Source of the DNA: Bacteroidales bacterium
GTDB lineage: Bacteria > Bacteroidota > Bacteroidia > Bacteroidales > F082
Length of the DNA: 64,000 nt
NCBI GenBank assembly: GCA_024400305.1
Contig: JAKSMX010000006.1
Span: 1-64,000 of the forward strand
Reading direction: 5' to 3'
Shown: in pieces, positions 8,857 to 18,037 of the stretch
Layout of the letters: each line of letters opens with the position of its first letter
Numbering within the stretch: the stretch's first letter is position 1
Translations under genes and position numbers: made by a program
The notes under the pieces: generated by a model
What the model saw: only the letters and a program-made list of their open reading frames with translations
What the model was told of the DNA's origin: nothing
The model's database searches: none

Positions 8857-10542
8857 TTATAATACGTTATCAAGATCAATTTCGTTGGTTTTGGTCAAAA
8901 TGCTGACACCCACTACAATCATGTCTTTCGACCTGAAAACAACTTCGCACCCCGTTGTCGTCAATCTTATCTTGTATATCAATTTATCGGCATTAAGGAC
9001 ATTGTCAAGTCGTTCCTCAGTCGCAACGACGATACTTGTCTTGCTCACCGGATCCCCGCCGAAACTCGACGGAATTTTGTTGTTGGTCTCATCAAAAAGC
9101 GAGTCTGTCACCACGCCGTTTTCCATCAGATAAGCCTGAAACTCAAGTTCAACCGGCAGTCCGTTGGTCAGGTTGAATTTGAAGTCAATTTCATCGAGAT
9201 AATTCTGGATTGTCACATCATCTCCCATATCCATGTCCACAGTGTCGCAGTACATCAACTCGTTGACTTTCATTCCGAGTTTGATACTCATGAAAGTTGC
9301 CACATCGATGTGGGAGTATTCATATACACCAATTGCATCCTGATTGCTGATCCCCACCTCGCCGGAATACGTGAACCTCTCGTATTCCTTGAAAACATCA
9401 ATATAATCAATCAATTCGCCAGTGACATCCAAATCATTGTAAGAAGATGTCTTTTCCACATCAAAACTGATGCTTTCGGTTTTCATGATGCTCATATCGG
9501 TTCCTTCTTTTGTGTGCAGACACATCGTATCGAACTTTGCATTGGCGCCAAACCCGAAATTGTTCAGATATTTAATGATTAAGTGCGGCTTGTTGACTTC
9601 CAGGTCGCCTGTCAGGTTATCAATATCGAAGCTGAGATCCTCGGCGACTCCGCCGAATCTTACCGAAGGCACATTGACCCGCCCCTCGACCGACTTCAAA
9701 CTTTGGTCAGAGATGTCGCCGCGCAGATTCACATTGCAGATTCCGCCAATGTTCTCAACCGCATAGATTATTGCATCAAGCTGGCTTAAAGCAGTATTTT
9801 CGTTAATCACGATTGACGGCATCATAATTCTGACGCTCGCCTGCAGCCCTACAGTATCGTTGACGGGAGTGATTGCGCACTCAGTCAGATCCTTCAAGAC
9901 GTTTCCGTGATTACTGACGGTAAACGAGAAAGGCCCGTCACTGTCTATAATATTCTGCGACATGAGCGTGATTTGGAATTGCACCAGGCTCTCGTCCAAT
10001 CCGTCAACGTCAACGACGAAGCCGATTGAACCAGTTTTCATCATGACTTTTGCTATTGTAAAATTCTCAATTGCGAACGGCAGTCCCGGGAAATCAGAAA
10101 TCAGCAGCGTGGTATCTAATTTAAATTCGTACGAAAACGGCGCCGGCGGCACTCCACCTCCGCCCGCAATGAGTTCGCGTATCTCATACAACTCATTAGG
10201 GACGGTCACATCAGGAATTTCAATATCGCTCGATACATCGATTTCAATATCATCGATTTTGTTCAAAAGCTCCTCACCTGAAATGACATTCTTCGCCGTA
10301 TCAGCCTCATACATGTAATGCAGCACGTCATCTTCATCGATGAACACAGCAGTTCTCCACGCCGAATCCATGATTCCCAGAGCGTCATAGACCGTGATTG
10401 TGTCGTCAGCAAGCAGCTGTATCGCAAATTTGTTGTCAGTTTTGATTCTCTTGACATTGTTTCTCTTGCAAGAAAATGACGCACACACCAAAACGACGGT
10501 TACAACCGTCATCATAATGTTGTAAAATTTCCTATTCATCAT
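8857..10542 (-). CDS. Large predicted lipoprotein of unknown function
   Basis: A 561-residue protein starting MMNRKFYNIMMTVVTVVLVCASFSC, a clear type II signal peptide with lipobox SFSC, so the mature protein should begin at Cys25. The rest is beta-rich and acidic, with many short hydrophobic strands and repeated D/N-rich turns (for example SEVEGRV-like VEGRVNVPSVRFGGVAEDLSF). I do not recognise the family. It is the first gene of a two-gene operon with the DUF5723-like barrel. Its 5' leader carries four copies of a 21-bp tandem repeat that ends only five bases from the start codon, which is unusual. Confidence 0.75.
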   Translation of the reverse strand: MMNRKFYNIMMTVVTVVLVCASFSCKRNNVKRIKTDNKFAIQLLADDTITVYDALGIMDSAWRTAVFIDEDDVLHYMYEADTAKNVISGEELLNKIDDIEIDVSSDIEIPDVTVPNELYEIRELIAGGGGVPPAPFSYEFKLDTTLLISDFPGLPFAIENFTIAKVMMKTGSIGFVVDVDGLDESLVQFQITLMSQNIIDSDGPFSFTVSNHGNVLKDLTECAITPVNDTVGLQASVRIMMPSIVINENTALSQLDAIIYAVENIGGICNVNLRGDISDQSLKSVEGRVNVPSVRFGGVAEDLSFDIDNLTGDLEVNKPHLIIKYLNNFGFGANAKFDTMCLHTKEGTDMSIMKTESISFDVEKTSSYNDLDVTGELIDYIDVFKEYERFTYSGEVGISNQDAIGVYEYSHIDVATFMSIKLGMKVNELMYCDTVDMDMGDDVTIQNYLDEIDFKFNLTNGLPVELEFQAYLMENGVVTDSLFDETNNKIPSSFGGDPVSKTSIVVATEERLDNVLNADKLIYKIRLTTTGCEVVFRSKDMIVVGVSILTKTNEIDLDNVL

Positions 10543-10546
10543 TATT

Positions 10547-10627
10547 TATATTTTTAGGTTATACATTTATATTTTTAGGTTATACATTTATATTTTTAGG
10601 TTATACATTTATATTTTTAGGTTATAC
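10547..10627. repeat. 21-bp tandem repeat, 3.9 copies, in the lipoprotein leader
   Basis: The unit TATATTTTTAGGTTATACAT plus T is repeated perfectly at 10547, 10568, 10589 and, without its last 3 bases, at 10610. On the minus strand it lies between the probable promoter (10641-10670) and the lipoprotein start at 10542, so it should be transcribed as the 5' leader. Confidence 0.95.
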
Positions 10628-10640
10628 TTAAAAAACGCTT

Positions 10641-10670
10641 CAAAATTAGTAATTTATTTTTTACGACAAA
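10641..10670 (-). promoter_or_regulatory. Promoter of the lipoprotein/DUF5723 operon
   Basis: On the minus strand TTTG (10667-10670), an 18-base spacer and TAATTTTG (10641-10648) match the Bacteroidota -33/-7 consensus with a spacer one base short of the usual 19-21. The expected start of transcription is just upstream of the tandem repeat. Confidence 0.45.
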
Positions 10671-10683
10671 ATTTATTTTTTAA

Positions 10684-10691
10684 TATTTTTG
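10684..10691 (+). promoter_or_regulatory. -7 box of the antiporter gene
   Basis: TATTTTTG followed by CA, 16 bases before the ATG at 10708. No clear -33 element. Confidence 0.5.
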
Positions 10692-10707
10692 CAAAAAATT
10701 TTAGAAC

Positions 10708-12066
10708 ATGGATTCAACAGCATTGACAGTCGTAATGTTAGGCGGCATGGTTTTTGCGGCGCACGTATTCACCGAGCTTTTCAGCCGCCGCAGGGTGCCT
10801 GACTTGCTCCTTTTATTAATAATAGGTGTTCTTCTCGGTCCCATTTTCAAAATTGTCACACCGGACGCATTCGGCACAACAGGCGATGTCTTCTCGACAA
10901 TCACCCTTGTCATCATTCTTTTCGAAAGCGGTTCGGAATTGAGCCTCAAGATCATACGAGAATCGTTCAAAGGGATGATCTCGCTGACGTTGATAAGCTA
11001 TTTCAGCATAATGGTCGTATTGGGGATTCTCGGCCATTATTGTCTTGGGCTTCCGTGGGTGACGTCGTTTTTCATGGGGGCAGTCTTGGGCGGCGCCGCC
11101 GAAGCTATTGTCATACCATTGACCAAACAATTGAGAATCAGCAACAACTGCAAGACCACGATGGTTTTGGAGACATCATTCAGCACCGTGATTTGTTTCA
11201 TCATCTCCATAGCGCTGCTCAACGCGATACAAGACAATGACTTTTCACTCGGCGAGGTTGTCGGGAACGTCATTTCATCGTTCACGCTTGCCGGAATAAT
11301 CGGTTTCATCGGAGCGGTGTTCTGGGCGACAGCACTGCGCCGGATCAGGACTGTGAAAAACTCCACTTTCACGACACCGGCGTTCGTCTTCATCATCTAC
11401 GGCATCAACTCGCTGCTCGGCTTCTCCGGTGAGATCGCCGCCCTGACGTTCGGCATCACACTCGCCAACATCGATTCCATTTACAACTCAATGTTCAAGA
11501 AGATCTTCAAGGAAAAACCTAACACATTGAACAACAACGAGAGAATGCTGTTTTCAGAGATCGCGTTCCTGCTGAGGACATTCGTGTTCATCTACATCGG
11601 AATCTCAATGAAGATTTCCGACTGGAGGTCACTTTTAATTGGAATTGTGGTTGTTTTCATATTGTTCATTCTCAGGGCATTATCCGTAAGATATTCGATA
11701 ATGAAAAAAGGAAACGAATATACGGAATTGGAGACGATGTACATGTCGTGTTTCGTCTCCAAGGGTTTGGCAGCCGCCGTCCTCGCCACCATGCTCACCA
11801 TGATTGACGTCCCCGGCGCCGATATGGTCAAAAACATTGTGTATTCGGTGATTTTCTTCAGCATCATCGCCACATGTCTGCTGATTCCAGCCGTTGAAAA
11901 ATCAAAAATCACACAGAAAACGTTGAGATTTATGTTGTTCTTTTCGCCAAAAAAAATGAAAAAAGAGGCCGATGACACTGTTTCAGACGAAGAAAACATC
12001 TCACAACAAATTGATAATCAAGACGTTATTTTTGATAAAAATAATTCTGAAAAAAAATGCGATTGA
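10708..12066 (+). CDS. Cation:proton antiporter (CPA/NhaP-like)
   Basis: A 452-residue polytopic membrane protein with about twelve hydrophobic segments. The first helices read VVMLGGMVFAAHVF and LLLLLIIGVLLGPIF, and then ILFESGSELSL, which corresponds to the ion-binding region of CPA-type Na+/H+ exchangers (LFESGxxL). GAVLGGAAEAIVIPL and FVSKGLAAAVLATML correspond to later conserved helices (family text SxxRGxxAAxL). The final 45 residues are a hydrophilic cytoplasmic tail. It exchanges a monovalent cation for protons; which cation is not readable. It stands alone, with rpsO starting 53 bases downstream from its own promoter. Confidence 0.82.
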   Translation: MDSTALTVVMLGGMVFAAHVFTELFSRRRVPDLLLLLIIGVLLGPIFKIVTPDAFGTTGDVFSTITLVIILFESGSELSLKIIRESFKGMISLTLISYFSIMVVLGILGHYCLGLPWVTSFFMGAVLGGAAEAIVIPLTKQLRISNNCKTTMVLETSFSTVICFIISIALLNAIQDNDFSLGEVVGNVISSFTLAGIIGFIGAVFWATALRRIRTVKNSTFTTPAFVFIIYGINSLLGFSGEIAALTFGITLANIDSIYNSMFKKIFKEKPNTLNNNERMLFSEIAFLLRTFVFIYIGISMKISDWRSLLIGIVVVFILFILRALSVRYSIMKKGNEYTELETMYMSCFVSKGLAAAVLATMLTMIDVPGADMVKNIVYSVIFFSIIATCLLIPAVEKSKITQKTLRFMLFFSPKKMKKEADDTVSDEENISQQIDNQDVIFDKNNSEKKCD

Positions 12067-12081
12067 TTGAATAAAAAGTAT

Positions 12082-12089
12082 TATTTTTG
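12082..12089 (+). promoter_or_regulatory. -7 box of the rpsO promoter
   Basis: TATTTTTG followed by CG, 31 bases before the rpsO ATG at 12120. Confidence 0.55.
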
Positions 12090-12119
12090 CGCTCCGAAAA
12101 GAAAAGAAAGATAAAAGAT

Positions 12120-12389
12120 ATGTATTTAACTGCAGAAAAGAAACAAGAGATTTTCACAGCTTACGGTAAAAACGCACAGGATACCGGTTCAGCAGAAGGA
12201 CAAATTGCATTGTTCACATTCAGAATCAAGAATTTGACAGAGCACATGAAACAGAGCAAGAAGGACGTCACCACAATGCGTTCTTTGGTCGCTCTCGTAG
12301 GTAAGAGAAGAAAACTCCTCGCCTATCTGAAGAAAAACGATATCGAAAGATACCGTGCAATCATCAAGGAATTAGGTATCAGAAAATAA
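12120..12389 (+). CDS. rpsO: 30S ribosomal protein S15
   Basis: An 89-residue protein of exactly the family length. Signatures are MYLTAEKKQEIFTAYG, DTGSAEGQIALFTFRI, NLTEHMK and LVALVGKRRKLLAYL. S15 binds 16S rRNA early in assembly of the small-subunit platform. The ATG at 12120 is chosen over an in-frame codon at 12087, because the family starts at MYLT and the -7 box at 12082 leaves no room for the longer form. A strong terminator follows and pnp comes next, the same neighbour order as in many bacteria. Confidence 0.96.
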   Translation: MYLTAEKKQEIFTAYGKNAQDTGSAEGQIALFTFRIKNLTEHMKQSKKDVTTMRSLVALVGKRRKLLAYLKKNDIERYRAIIKELGIRK

Positions 12390-12412
12390 AAGCATTGGAC
12401 TTCAATGCGATT

Positions 12413-12447
12413 GCAAAAAAAGGCAACGTACGATTGCCTTTTTTTGC
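12413..12447 (+). terminator. rpsO terminator
   Basis: GGCAA and TTGCC, extended by flanking A and T runs (AAAAAAAGGCAA / TTGCCTTTTTTT), form a strong hairpin with loop CGTACGA and a terminal T tract. Confidence 0.9.
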
Positions 12448-12505
12448 ATTGTTATATCTATATTCCTATACAGCGGTTTTTTAATTAATCACAAAAAAAG
12501 TTATT

Positions 12506-14728
12506 ATGGGTCCAGAAGGAATCAAACAGACCTTGCAGGTTGGTAATGACATCATTACCATTGAGACTGGCCGTTTGGCCAAACAGGCCGACGGTGCTGC
12601 TGTTGTCAGATGTGGCAACACCATGCTTTTAGCGACAGTCGTAGCAGCAAAAGACGTGAAAGACGACGCAGATTTCCTGCCGCTTTCAGTAGATTACAAA
12701 GAAAAATACGCAGCCACCGGAAAATTCCCGGGAGGCTTCTTCAAACGTGAAGGCAAGCCATCAGACTATGAGATTCTGATCTCACGTCTCGTTGACCGCG
12801 CCATCCGTCCGTTGTTCCCTGACGATTTCCATGCGGAGATTCAGGTTCAGATAACACTTCTCTCCGGTGAGAAGAACGTACTTCCTGACGCATACGCGGC
12901 GTTGGCGGCATCAGCGGCCATCAGCGTGTCGGACATACCGTTCCACGGACCTATCTCGGAAGTCCGCGTGGCGATGATCAACGGCGAATACGTCATCAAC
13001 CCGCGTCAGGACCAACTCGACAACGCCGACCTCGAACTCATGGTGGGCGCCACGATGAAGGACATCTGCATGGTCGAAGGCGAGTCGAAGGAGGTTTCAG
13101 AAGAACAGATGATCGGAGCCTTGAAGGCAGCTCACGAGGCGATCAAAGGCCAGTGCCAGGCACAGCTCGACCTCGCCGCGAGAGTTGAGAAAGCCAACAC
13201 GAAACGCGAATACTGCCACGAGGTCAACGACGAGGAGATGCGCGCAGAAATGACGGCACAGCTCTACAAGCCATGCTATGACTTCGCCCTGACCGGCAAC
13301 GCAAACAAACACGAACGCGAAGACGCATTCGCGGCAATCCTCGACAATTACCTTACAAAATATACAGAGGAGGAACTCACGGAGAAAGCCCCGATAGCGA
13401 AACGTTATTTCCACGACATAGAGCGCAAGGCTGTGCGCGACGCCATCCTCATCGAACGCAAACGTCTCGACGGACGCATGCTCAACCAGATCCGTCCTAT
13501 CTGGACGGAAGTTGACGTCCTCCCGTCATGCCACGGCTCGGCCATCTTCACGCGCGGTGAGACACAGGCGTTAGTGACAGTGACACTCGGCACCAAACTC
13601 GACGAGCAGACCATCGACGGAGCTGTCGTCGAAGGCACCAACAACTTCATGCTCCACTACAACTTCCCGAGCTTCGCCACAGGCGAGTGCAAGGCGAGCC
13701 GCGGAGTCAGCCGCCGTGAAATCGGTCACGGAAACCTCGCCGAGAGAGCTTTGAAGAACATGATCCCTGACGGCGACGAGAACCCGTACACAATACGCGT
13801 CGTGTCAGACATCCTTGAGTCGAACGGCTCATCATCAATGGCTTCAGTCTGCGGCGGCACCCTCGCCCTGATGGACGCAGGCGTCAAGATGAGAAAACCT
13901 GTCGCAGGCATCGCGATGGGACTCATCACCGACAACGAGACCGGTAAATACGCAGTCCTTTCAGACATATTAGGTGATGAAGACCACCTCGGCGACATGG
14001 ACTTCAAGGTCACGGGGACGAAAGACGGCATCACAGCGTGCCAGATGGACATAAAGGTTGACGGCCTTTCATACGAGGTTCTCACGGAAGCCCTCGCACA
14101 GGCCAAGGAAGGCAGACTTCACATCCTCGGCGAAATGGCCAAGACAATCACGGAGCCGCGTGCCGACTACAAGGAGTTCGTGCCTCGCATCGAGAAAATC
14201 ATCATCCCTAAAGACTTCATCGGCGCCGTCATCGGACCTGGCGGAAAAGTCGTTCAGGAAATCCAGAAGACAACCAACACCGTCATCGTCATCACAGAAG
14301 ACGAGAAATGCGGCATAGTCGAGATCGCCTCCACCAACAAGGAAGACCTCGAAGCGGCCAAGGCGAAGGTCAAAGCCATTGTCGCGGTGCCTGAAGTTGG
14401 CGAGATTTACGACGGTGTCGTGAAGTCAATAATGTCATTCGGCGCTTTCGTGGAGATCCTTCCCGGCAAGGACGGTCTGCTCCACATCTCGGAAATAGAC
14501 TACAAACGTCTTGAGTCAATGGACGGCGTGCTGAAGGAAGGCGACAAGATCCAGGTGAAACTCATCGAGATCGACCCGAAGACCAACAAGCTCCGTCTGT
14601 CACGCAAGGCATTGCTCCCGAAACCGGAAGGTTACGTCGAGAAGCCTGAGAGACCGCGCGGCGAACGCAAAGGCGGTGAACGCAGGGGCGGCGACCACAA
14701 AGGTCCGAGACGCGACAAGAAAGAGTAG
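12506..14728 (+). CDS. pnp: Polyribonucleotide nucleotidyltransferase (PNPase)
   Basis: A 740-residue phosphorolytic 3'-5' exoribonuclease. Domains in order: first RNase PH-like core ([40 protein letters not shown]), an alpha-helical linker, the second, catalytic core ([54 protein letters not shown]), a KH domain ([12 protein letters not shown]) and an S1 domain ([33 protein letters not shown]). The tail is basic and glycine-rich ([14 protein letters not shown]) and could bind RNA. Degrades mRNA using phosphate. Length is normal. Confidence 0.97.
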   Translation: MGPEGIKQTLQVGNDIITIETGRLAKQADGAAVVRCGNTMLLATVVAAKDVKDDADFLPLSVDYKEKYAATGKFPGGFFKREGKPSDYEILISRLVDRAIRPLFPDDFHAEIQVQITLLSGEKNVLPDAYAALAASAAISVSDIPFHGPISEVRVAMINGEYVINPRQDQLDNADLELMVGATMKDICMVEGESKEVSEEQMIGALKAAHEAIKGQCQAQLDLAARVEKANTKREYCHEVNDEEMRAEMTAQLYKPCYDFALTGNANKHEREDAFAAILDNYLTKYTEEELTEKAPIAKRYFHDIERKAVRDAILIERKRLDGRMLNQIRPIWTEVDVLPSCHGSAIFTRGETQALVTVTLGTKLDEQTIDGAVVEGTNNFMLHYNFPSFATGECKASRGVSRREIGHGNLAERALKNMIPDGDENPYTIRVVSDILESNGSSSMASVCGGTLALMDAGVKMRKPVAGIAMGLITDNETGKYAVLSDILGDEDHLGDMDFKVTGTKDGITACQMDIKVDGLSYEVLTEALAQAKEGRLHILGEMAKTITEPRADYKEFVPRIEKIIIPKDFIGAVIGPGGKVVQEIQKTTNTVIVITEDEKCGIVEIASTNKEDLEAAKAKVKAIVAVPEVGEIYDGVVKSIMSFGAFVEILPGKDGLLHISEIDYKRLESMDGVLKEGDKIQVKLIEIDPKTNKLRLSRKALLPKPEGYVEKPERPRGERKGGERRGGDHKGPRRDKKE

Positions 14729-14734
14729 TCAACA

Positions 14735-14840
14735 AAGGAGTTCAAGGAAATTGAGGAGTTTAAGGAATTTAAGGCATTCAAACACCTGATTACCTCAAAC
14801 TCCTTGCCACCTCAATCATCCGAAACCCCTCAATCACCTA
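14735..14840. repeat. Strand-biased degenerate repeats between pnp and rpoD
   Basis: The first half is built of purine-rich units such as AAGGAGTTCAAGGA and GGAGTTTAAGGAATTTAAGG. The second half holds complementary units such as CCTCAAACTCCTTG, so the RNA could fold back on itself. Similar units occur at 59350-59440 (AAGGAGTTTGAGGTGG). Confidence 0.6.
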
Positions 14841-14863
14841 AAAAACTATTTAACTAAACAAAT

Positions 14864-15727
14864 ATGAGGCAGTTAAAGATTACCAAACAAGTTACCAACA
14901 GGGAAACCGCTTCTTTGGATAAATATCTTCAGGAGATTGGTAAAGTCGAATTGATCACGGCAGACGAGGAAGTCGAACTGGCGCAGAGAATCCGTCAGGG
15001 CGACAGGGCCGCATTGGAAAAACTCACGAAAGCGAACCTTCGCTTCGTCGTTTCCGTTTCAAAACAGTACCAAAATCAGGGATTAAGCCTCCCCGACCTC
15101 ATCAACGAAGGCAACCTCGGACTCATCAAGGCGGCACAGCGTTTTGACGAGACAAGAGGTTTCAAATTCATCTCATACGCGGTGTGGTGGATCCGTCAGT
15201 CTATTCTCCAGGCTCTTGCAGAACAATCACGTATCGTCCGTCTTCCTTTGAACAAGATCGGTTCGATCAACAAAATCAACAAGACATACGCAAAGCTGGA
15301 GCAGGAATTCGAACGCGAGCCTAATGCCGAAGAGATAGCCGAAGTACTCGACCTCACCGAAGCCGAAGTCAAGGAGTCGATGAAAAACGCAGGGCGGCAC
15401 GTCTCGATGGATGCTCCTCTCGTGCAGGACGAAGACAACAACATGTACGACGTCCTGAAGAGCGACGAGGTCGTGACACCAGAGACAGAGCTTCTATACG
15501 AGTCGTTGCGCAAGGAGATCGACCGCGCCATCTCCACGCTGACACAGCGCGAGCAGGATGTCGTCCGCCTCTATTTCGGACTCAACGGCGGCCATCCGAT
15601 GACATTGGAAGAGATCGGCGAGAAATTCGACCTCACACGCGAGCGCGTGCGTCAGGTGAAAGAGAAGGCAATCCGCCGCCTGAAGCACACAAGCAGAAGC
15701 AAAATCCTCAAGAGTTATCTTGGCTGA
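14864..15727 (+). CDS. rpoD: RNA polymerase primary sigma factor
   Basis: A 287-residue group 1 sigma factor of the short Bacteroidota type, which lacks the long non-conserved region of enteric RpoD. It has region 1.2 ([16 protein letters not shown]), region 2 with the core-binding and -10 helices ([32 protein letters not shown] split by the [14 protein letters not shown] motif), region 3 and region 4 with the HTH ([26 protein letters not shown]). This sigma reads the TAnnTTTG promoters seen through the window. A strong hairpin terminator follows. Confidence 0.96.
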   Translation: MRQLKITKQVTNRETASLDKYLQEIGKVELITADEEVELAQRIRQGDRAALEKLTKANLRFVVSVSKQYQNQGLSLPDLINEGNLGLIKAAQRFDETRGFKFISYAVWWIRQSILQALAEQSRIVRLPLNKIGSINKINKTYAKLEQEFEREPNAEEIAEVLDLTEAEVKESMKNAGRHVSMDAPLVQDEDNNMYDVLKSDEVVTPETELLYESLRKEIDRAISTLTQREQDVVRLYFGLNGGHPMTLEEIGEKFDLTRERVRQVKEKAIRRLKHTSRSKILKSYLG

Positions 15728-15749
15728 TCATTTACGGAATCAAAATCTG

Positions 15750-15790
15750 AACGAAGAGATGCGGGCGACTGCGTCTCTTCGTTGTTTTCT
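15750..15790 (+). terminator. rpoD terminator
   Basis: A 15-bp stem, AACGAAGAGATGCGG with CTGCGTCTCTTCGTT (two G-U pairs) and a GCGA loop, is followed by GTTTTCTG. Confidence 0.85.
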
Positions 15791-15877
15791 GTCTCCAGAC
15801 AATTATTTCATCTGTTCTTGTTGGTCATTGATTTTCAAAGATTCCGTATGTGTTTTTGGGGATACGACACCTCCATA

Positions 15878-16118
15878 ATCCGTCGCCTTGTGCGGCTGCG
15901 TCCCTTGCCGACAGCGAAAAATCGTACAGACGGGCCGCAGCCCGTCTTCATTCGTCTTCGTTCAGACGCATCGCACAGACGGGGCATGCCCCGTCTCTAC
16001 CCATCGGACTCCCCCAATTTTTTCCCCGCGTTTTCCGCTCGCTCCGTCGCCCTGTGCGGCTGCGTCCCTTAACAACAGCGAAAAACCGTACAGACGGGGC
16101 ATGCCCCGTCTCTACAGC
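15878..16118. repeat. Palindromic GACGGGGCATGCCCCGTC elements inside a longer direct repeat
   Basis: Three palindromes of the type CAGACGGGGCATGCCCCGTC occur: one degenerate copy with GGGCCGCAGCCC near 15931 and two near-identical copies near 15975 and 16092. The first and third lie in an imperfect direct repeat of about 70 bases that starts CGTCGCC(T/C)TGTGCGGCTGCG and continues through AACAGCGAAAAA-type text. No open frame here looks real. The block lies between the rpoD terminator and the 3' end of the TIR gene and resembles dispersed REP-like elements. Confidence 0.85.
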
Positions 16119-16168
16119 CGAAAAAATTTTCTCCTGCTGCGGCTTGGCTGCCGGACGACGGCTTGGTA

Positions 16169-16186
16169 GCCCGCCTGAGGGCGGGC
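16169..16186. repeat. GC-rich hairpin near the end of the TIR operon
   Basis: GCCCGCC-TGA-GGGCGGGC forms a 7-8 bp hairpin about 70 bases beyond the stop of the TIR gene. There is no T tract, so a role as terminator is uncertain. Confidence 0.4.
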
Positions 16187-16252
16187 GCCGTCGCCCCGCT
16201 GCCACTTTTACGCATCCTCCGCCCGTCTGCACGTCTCTCGGGCTGACAAAGG

Positions 16253-17476
16253 TTAATCCTGTGGCGGGCAGACTGGCCGCACCGTGAAACCGAGGCACCG
16301 TATGTATTCTTTGCTCATGTAGAAAAAGAACGAAACTAAGTACTGGAAGTAAGCGCAGTACGGAAAGCCCGTATCGAGCGAACTCGACCAGTAGTAGCCG
16401 AAGGAACCCGCATCGTTGAGGCTCGTGACATTGCGGAGGCCGGCAGCCGGAAGGAAAATACTTTTGCCGTTAGGACCTGTCACACGGTAGCCGTTCTTCC
16501 CACCCTGTGTTGTCCACGTCCGTGTGCATTTGTCATTCAGTTCTTTCCATTCTTCTTTCGTCGGCATACGCCAGCCAGCACCCCAGCTCACGTGCGCCGC
16601 GTCATCGCTCATCTCCAAAACCGTCCTGTTATCGACAGTGCCGAAACTCGATTGCGTATTGTACTTCGTCTGGCTGTCTTTGCTGCCACGGCACCACTTG
16701 TAGGTGCTCCAAATGTAATTATTCTTGGTGTTTGTCTCGCCCCATGCGTAGTAGTTGCCGTAGTCTTCTGGCCTGTTCGCGCCGACGTTGCATGTGGCCC
16801 ACAGCGTGCCGCTCGGAAGACCGAGGTCAACATACTCGTGGCCGCCAACCTTCCGCTCGTTCTCTGCCGCCATCTGACGCTGCCGCTCGGCTTCAGCCTC
16901 CGGCAACACGGAAAGCGAATTGCCACATTCAGGGCAGAACCGTGCCTCGGACGGAAGAATATACTTGCCGAAATTCTTGCAATATTTGTTCTGGCAAGCT
17001 TTCAATGATGATGGTTTTTGTTTTGATTCTGGCAGCGGTTGAGCAACGACCGTTGTTGAAGATGTTTTACCCAAAAGTTTGCAAACATTGTCATAGAGTT
17101 CCCCGAAATTCTCCTGAGGATTGGGGAAGGCATCTATCCAGTTGAGGTTCTTGAGGTAGTATTTTTTCGCACCCTGTAAAGGATCATCAGTGATACGGTA
17201 AGTCAAAATAGGCTTATTATCTTCCGCCGCAAGTTCTATTTCACGGTCCACTTGTTTGGAACTGTTGAAATTTTGTGAGAACACCACAACCATCATCGCT
17301 GAATCATCAATGCCGTCTGTGATGGCTGCGGCCCACACCTTGCCCTTTGGAATGTCACGGTAAGCCACGAAACACCTCAATCTGTAACGCTCAAGATAGC
17401 CGCAGATACCCTCTGCCACTTTCTGATCCTTGCTCGAATAACTGATAAATACATCGTAATCGTACTTCATTTCCAT
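16253..17476 (-). CDS. TIR domain - zinc ribbon - Fibrobacter-type paralogous domain protein
   Basis: A 407-residue protein. Residues 5-130 are a TIR domain: YDVFISYSSKDQKVAEGI, FVAYRDIPKG, and SSKQVDREIELA with Glu79 at the place of the catalytic NADase glutamate. Residues about 160-190 form a four-cysteine zinc ribbon (CQNKYC... CPECG). The C-terminal 200 residues carry YVDLGLPSGTLWATCNVGANRPEDYGNYYAWGE (read in two parts), GWRMPTKEEWKEL, YWSSS and GFTVRPVC, the Fibrobacter-succinogenes-type paralogous (FGE-like fold) domain. TIRs act as NAD+ hydrolases or cyclases in many defence systems. It is the last gene of a four-gene operon with two RyR proteins. The start could also be the ATG two codons later. 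Confidence 0.85.
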   Translation of the reverse strand: MEMKYDYDVFISYSSKDQKVAEGICGYLERYRLRCFVAYRDIPKGKVWAAAITDGIDDSAMMVVVFSQNFNSSKQVDREIELAAEDNKPILTYRITDDPLQGAKKYYLKNLNWIDAFPNPQENFGELYDNVCKLLGKTSSTTVVAQPLPESKQKPSSLKACQNKYCKNFGKYILPSEARFCPECGNSLSVLPEAEAERQRQMAAENERKVGGHEYVDLGLPSGTLWATCNVGANRPEDYGNYYAWGETNTKNNYIWSTYKWCRGSKDSQTKYNTQSSFGTVDNRTVLEMSDDAAHVSWGAGWRMPTKEEWKELNDKCTRTWTTQGGKNGYRVTGPNGKSIFLPAAGLRNVTSLNDAGSFGYYWSSSLDTGFPYCAYFQYLVSFFFYMSKEYIRCLGFTVRPVCPPQD

Positions 17477-17531
17477 AAAAATTATCTTAAATTCTTAACT
17501 GTTTGTTTGATTTTCAGGGCAAGACATCATC

Positions 17532-18032
17532 TCACCCCATCTTCGCCATAACCTTCTCGTCTATCTTTTCATTCAGCTTTCTGTTGGCATCAATGTCGGC
17601 TTTCAAATTCGACGACATCGCACTTATGCACCTAAACACCACTGTCCCCAAAATAATCATCGCAGCAAGAGCTAACACAATGAACATCAGGACTGCATCC
17701 CACTTATCGGGAACACGCACACATGTCCGCACAACATGGCAACAAAAGCCGATGAATATCCCAATCAACGCAAGCTGGCAAACATAGCACCCGACTTTTT
17801 TCCAGCATAATGCACAGTTTTTTTCCTTTCTGAATTTCTCATATACATCACGTGTTTCCGAATCATCCAATTTTACTGTTTTTAACTCCTTGTTTTTCTT
17901 CGCTTCGGACAGTTGAAAATCCAAATCCGAATTTACCATTTTTAACTCCTTGTTTTTCTTCGCTTCAGACAGTTGATAATCCAAATCAGCGAGTTTTTTC
18001 TTTTGGTCTGCTGTTAATGTTTCGTTTTCCAT
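17532..18032 (-). CDS. Small two-TM protein with a 20-residue tandem repeat
   Basis: A 166-residue protein that I cannot assign. The N-terminus has two copies of a 20-residue charged helical repeat (LDxQLSEAKKNKELKxV), encoded by a 60-base tandem repeat. Then comes a short basic stretch, two hydrophobic segments (around VCQLALIGIFIGFCCHVV and AVLMFIVLALAAMIILGTVVF) and a charged tail (NRKLNEKIDEKVMAKMG). It should be an inner-membrane protein with both ends cytoplasmic. The ATG at 18032 is preferred to a TTG at 18041 that would overlap the upstream stop. It sits between the channel-like RyR gene and the TIR gene in the same operon. Confidence 0.7.
   Translation of the reverse strand: MENETLTADQKKKLADLDYQLSEAKKNKELKMVNSDLDFQLSEAKKNKELKTVKLDDSETRDVYEKFRKEKNCALCWKKVGCYVCQLALIGIFIGFCCHVVRTCVRVPDKWDAVLMFIVLALAAMIILGTVVFRCISAMSSNLKADIDANRKLNEKIDEKVMAKMG
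17876..18000 (-). repeat. 60-bp in-frame tandem repeat
   Basis: 17881-17940 and 17941-18000 are about 90% identical (for example TTTAACTCCTTGTTTTTCTT begins both). The unit is exactly 20 codons, so copy number can change without a frameshift. Confidence 0.9.
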
Positions 18033-18037
18033 ATTTC

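Noticed and set aside
15878..16118. CRISPR array
   Set aside because: Only three palindromic copies with unequal spacing and no cas genes.
15782..16298. Several overlapping open frames between rpoD and the TIR gene
   Set aside because: They are produced by GC-rich palindromic repeats and show no protein-like composition.
16253..17476. Thoeris (ThsB-like TIR)
   Set aside because: There is a TIR but no ThsA with SIR2 or SLOG domains nearby; the partners are RyR/Rossmann proteins.
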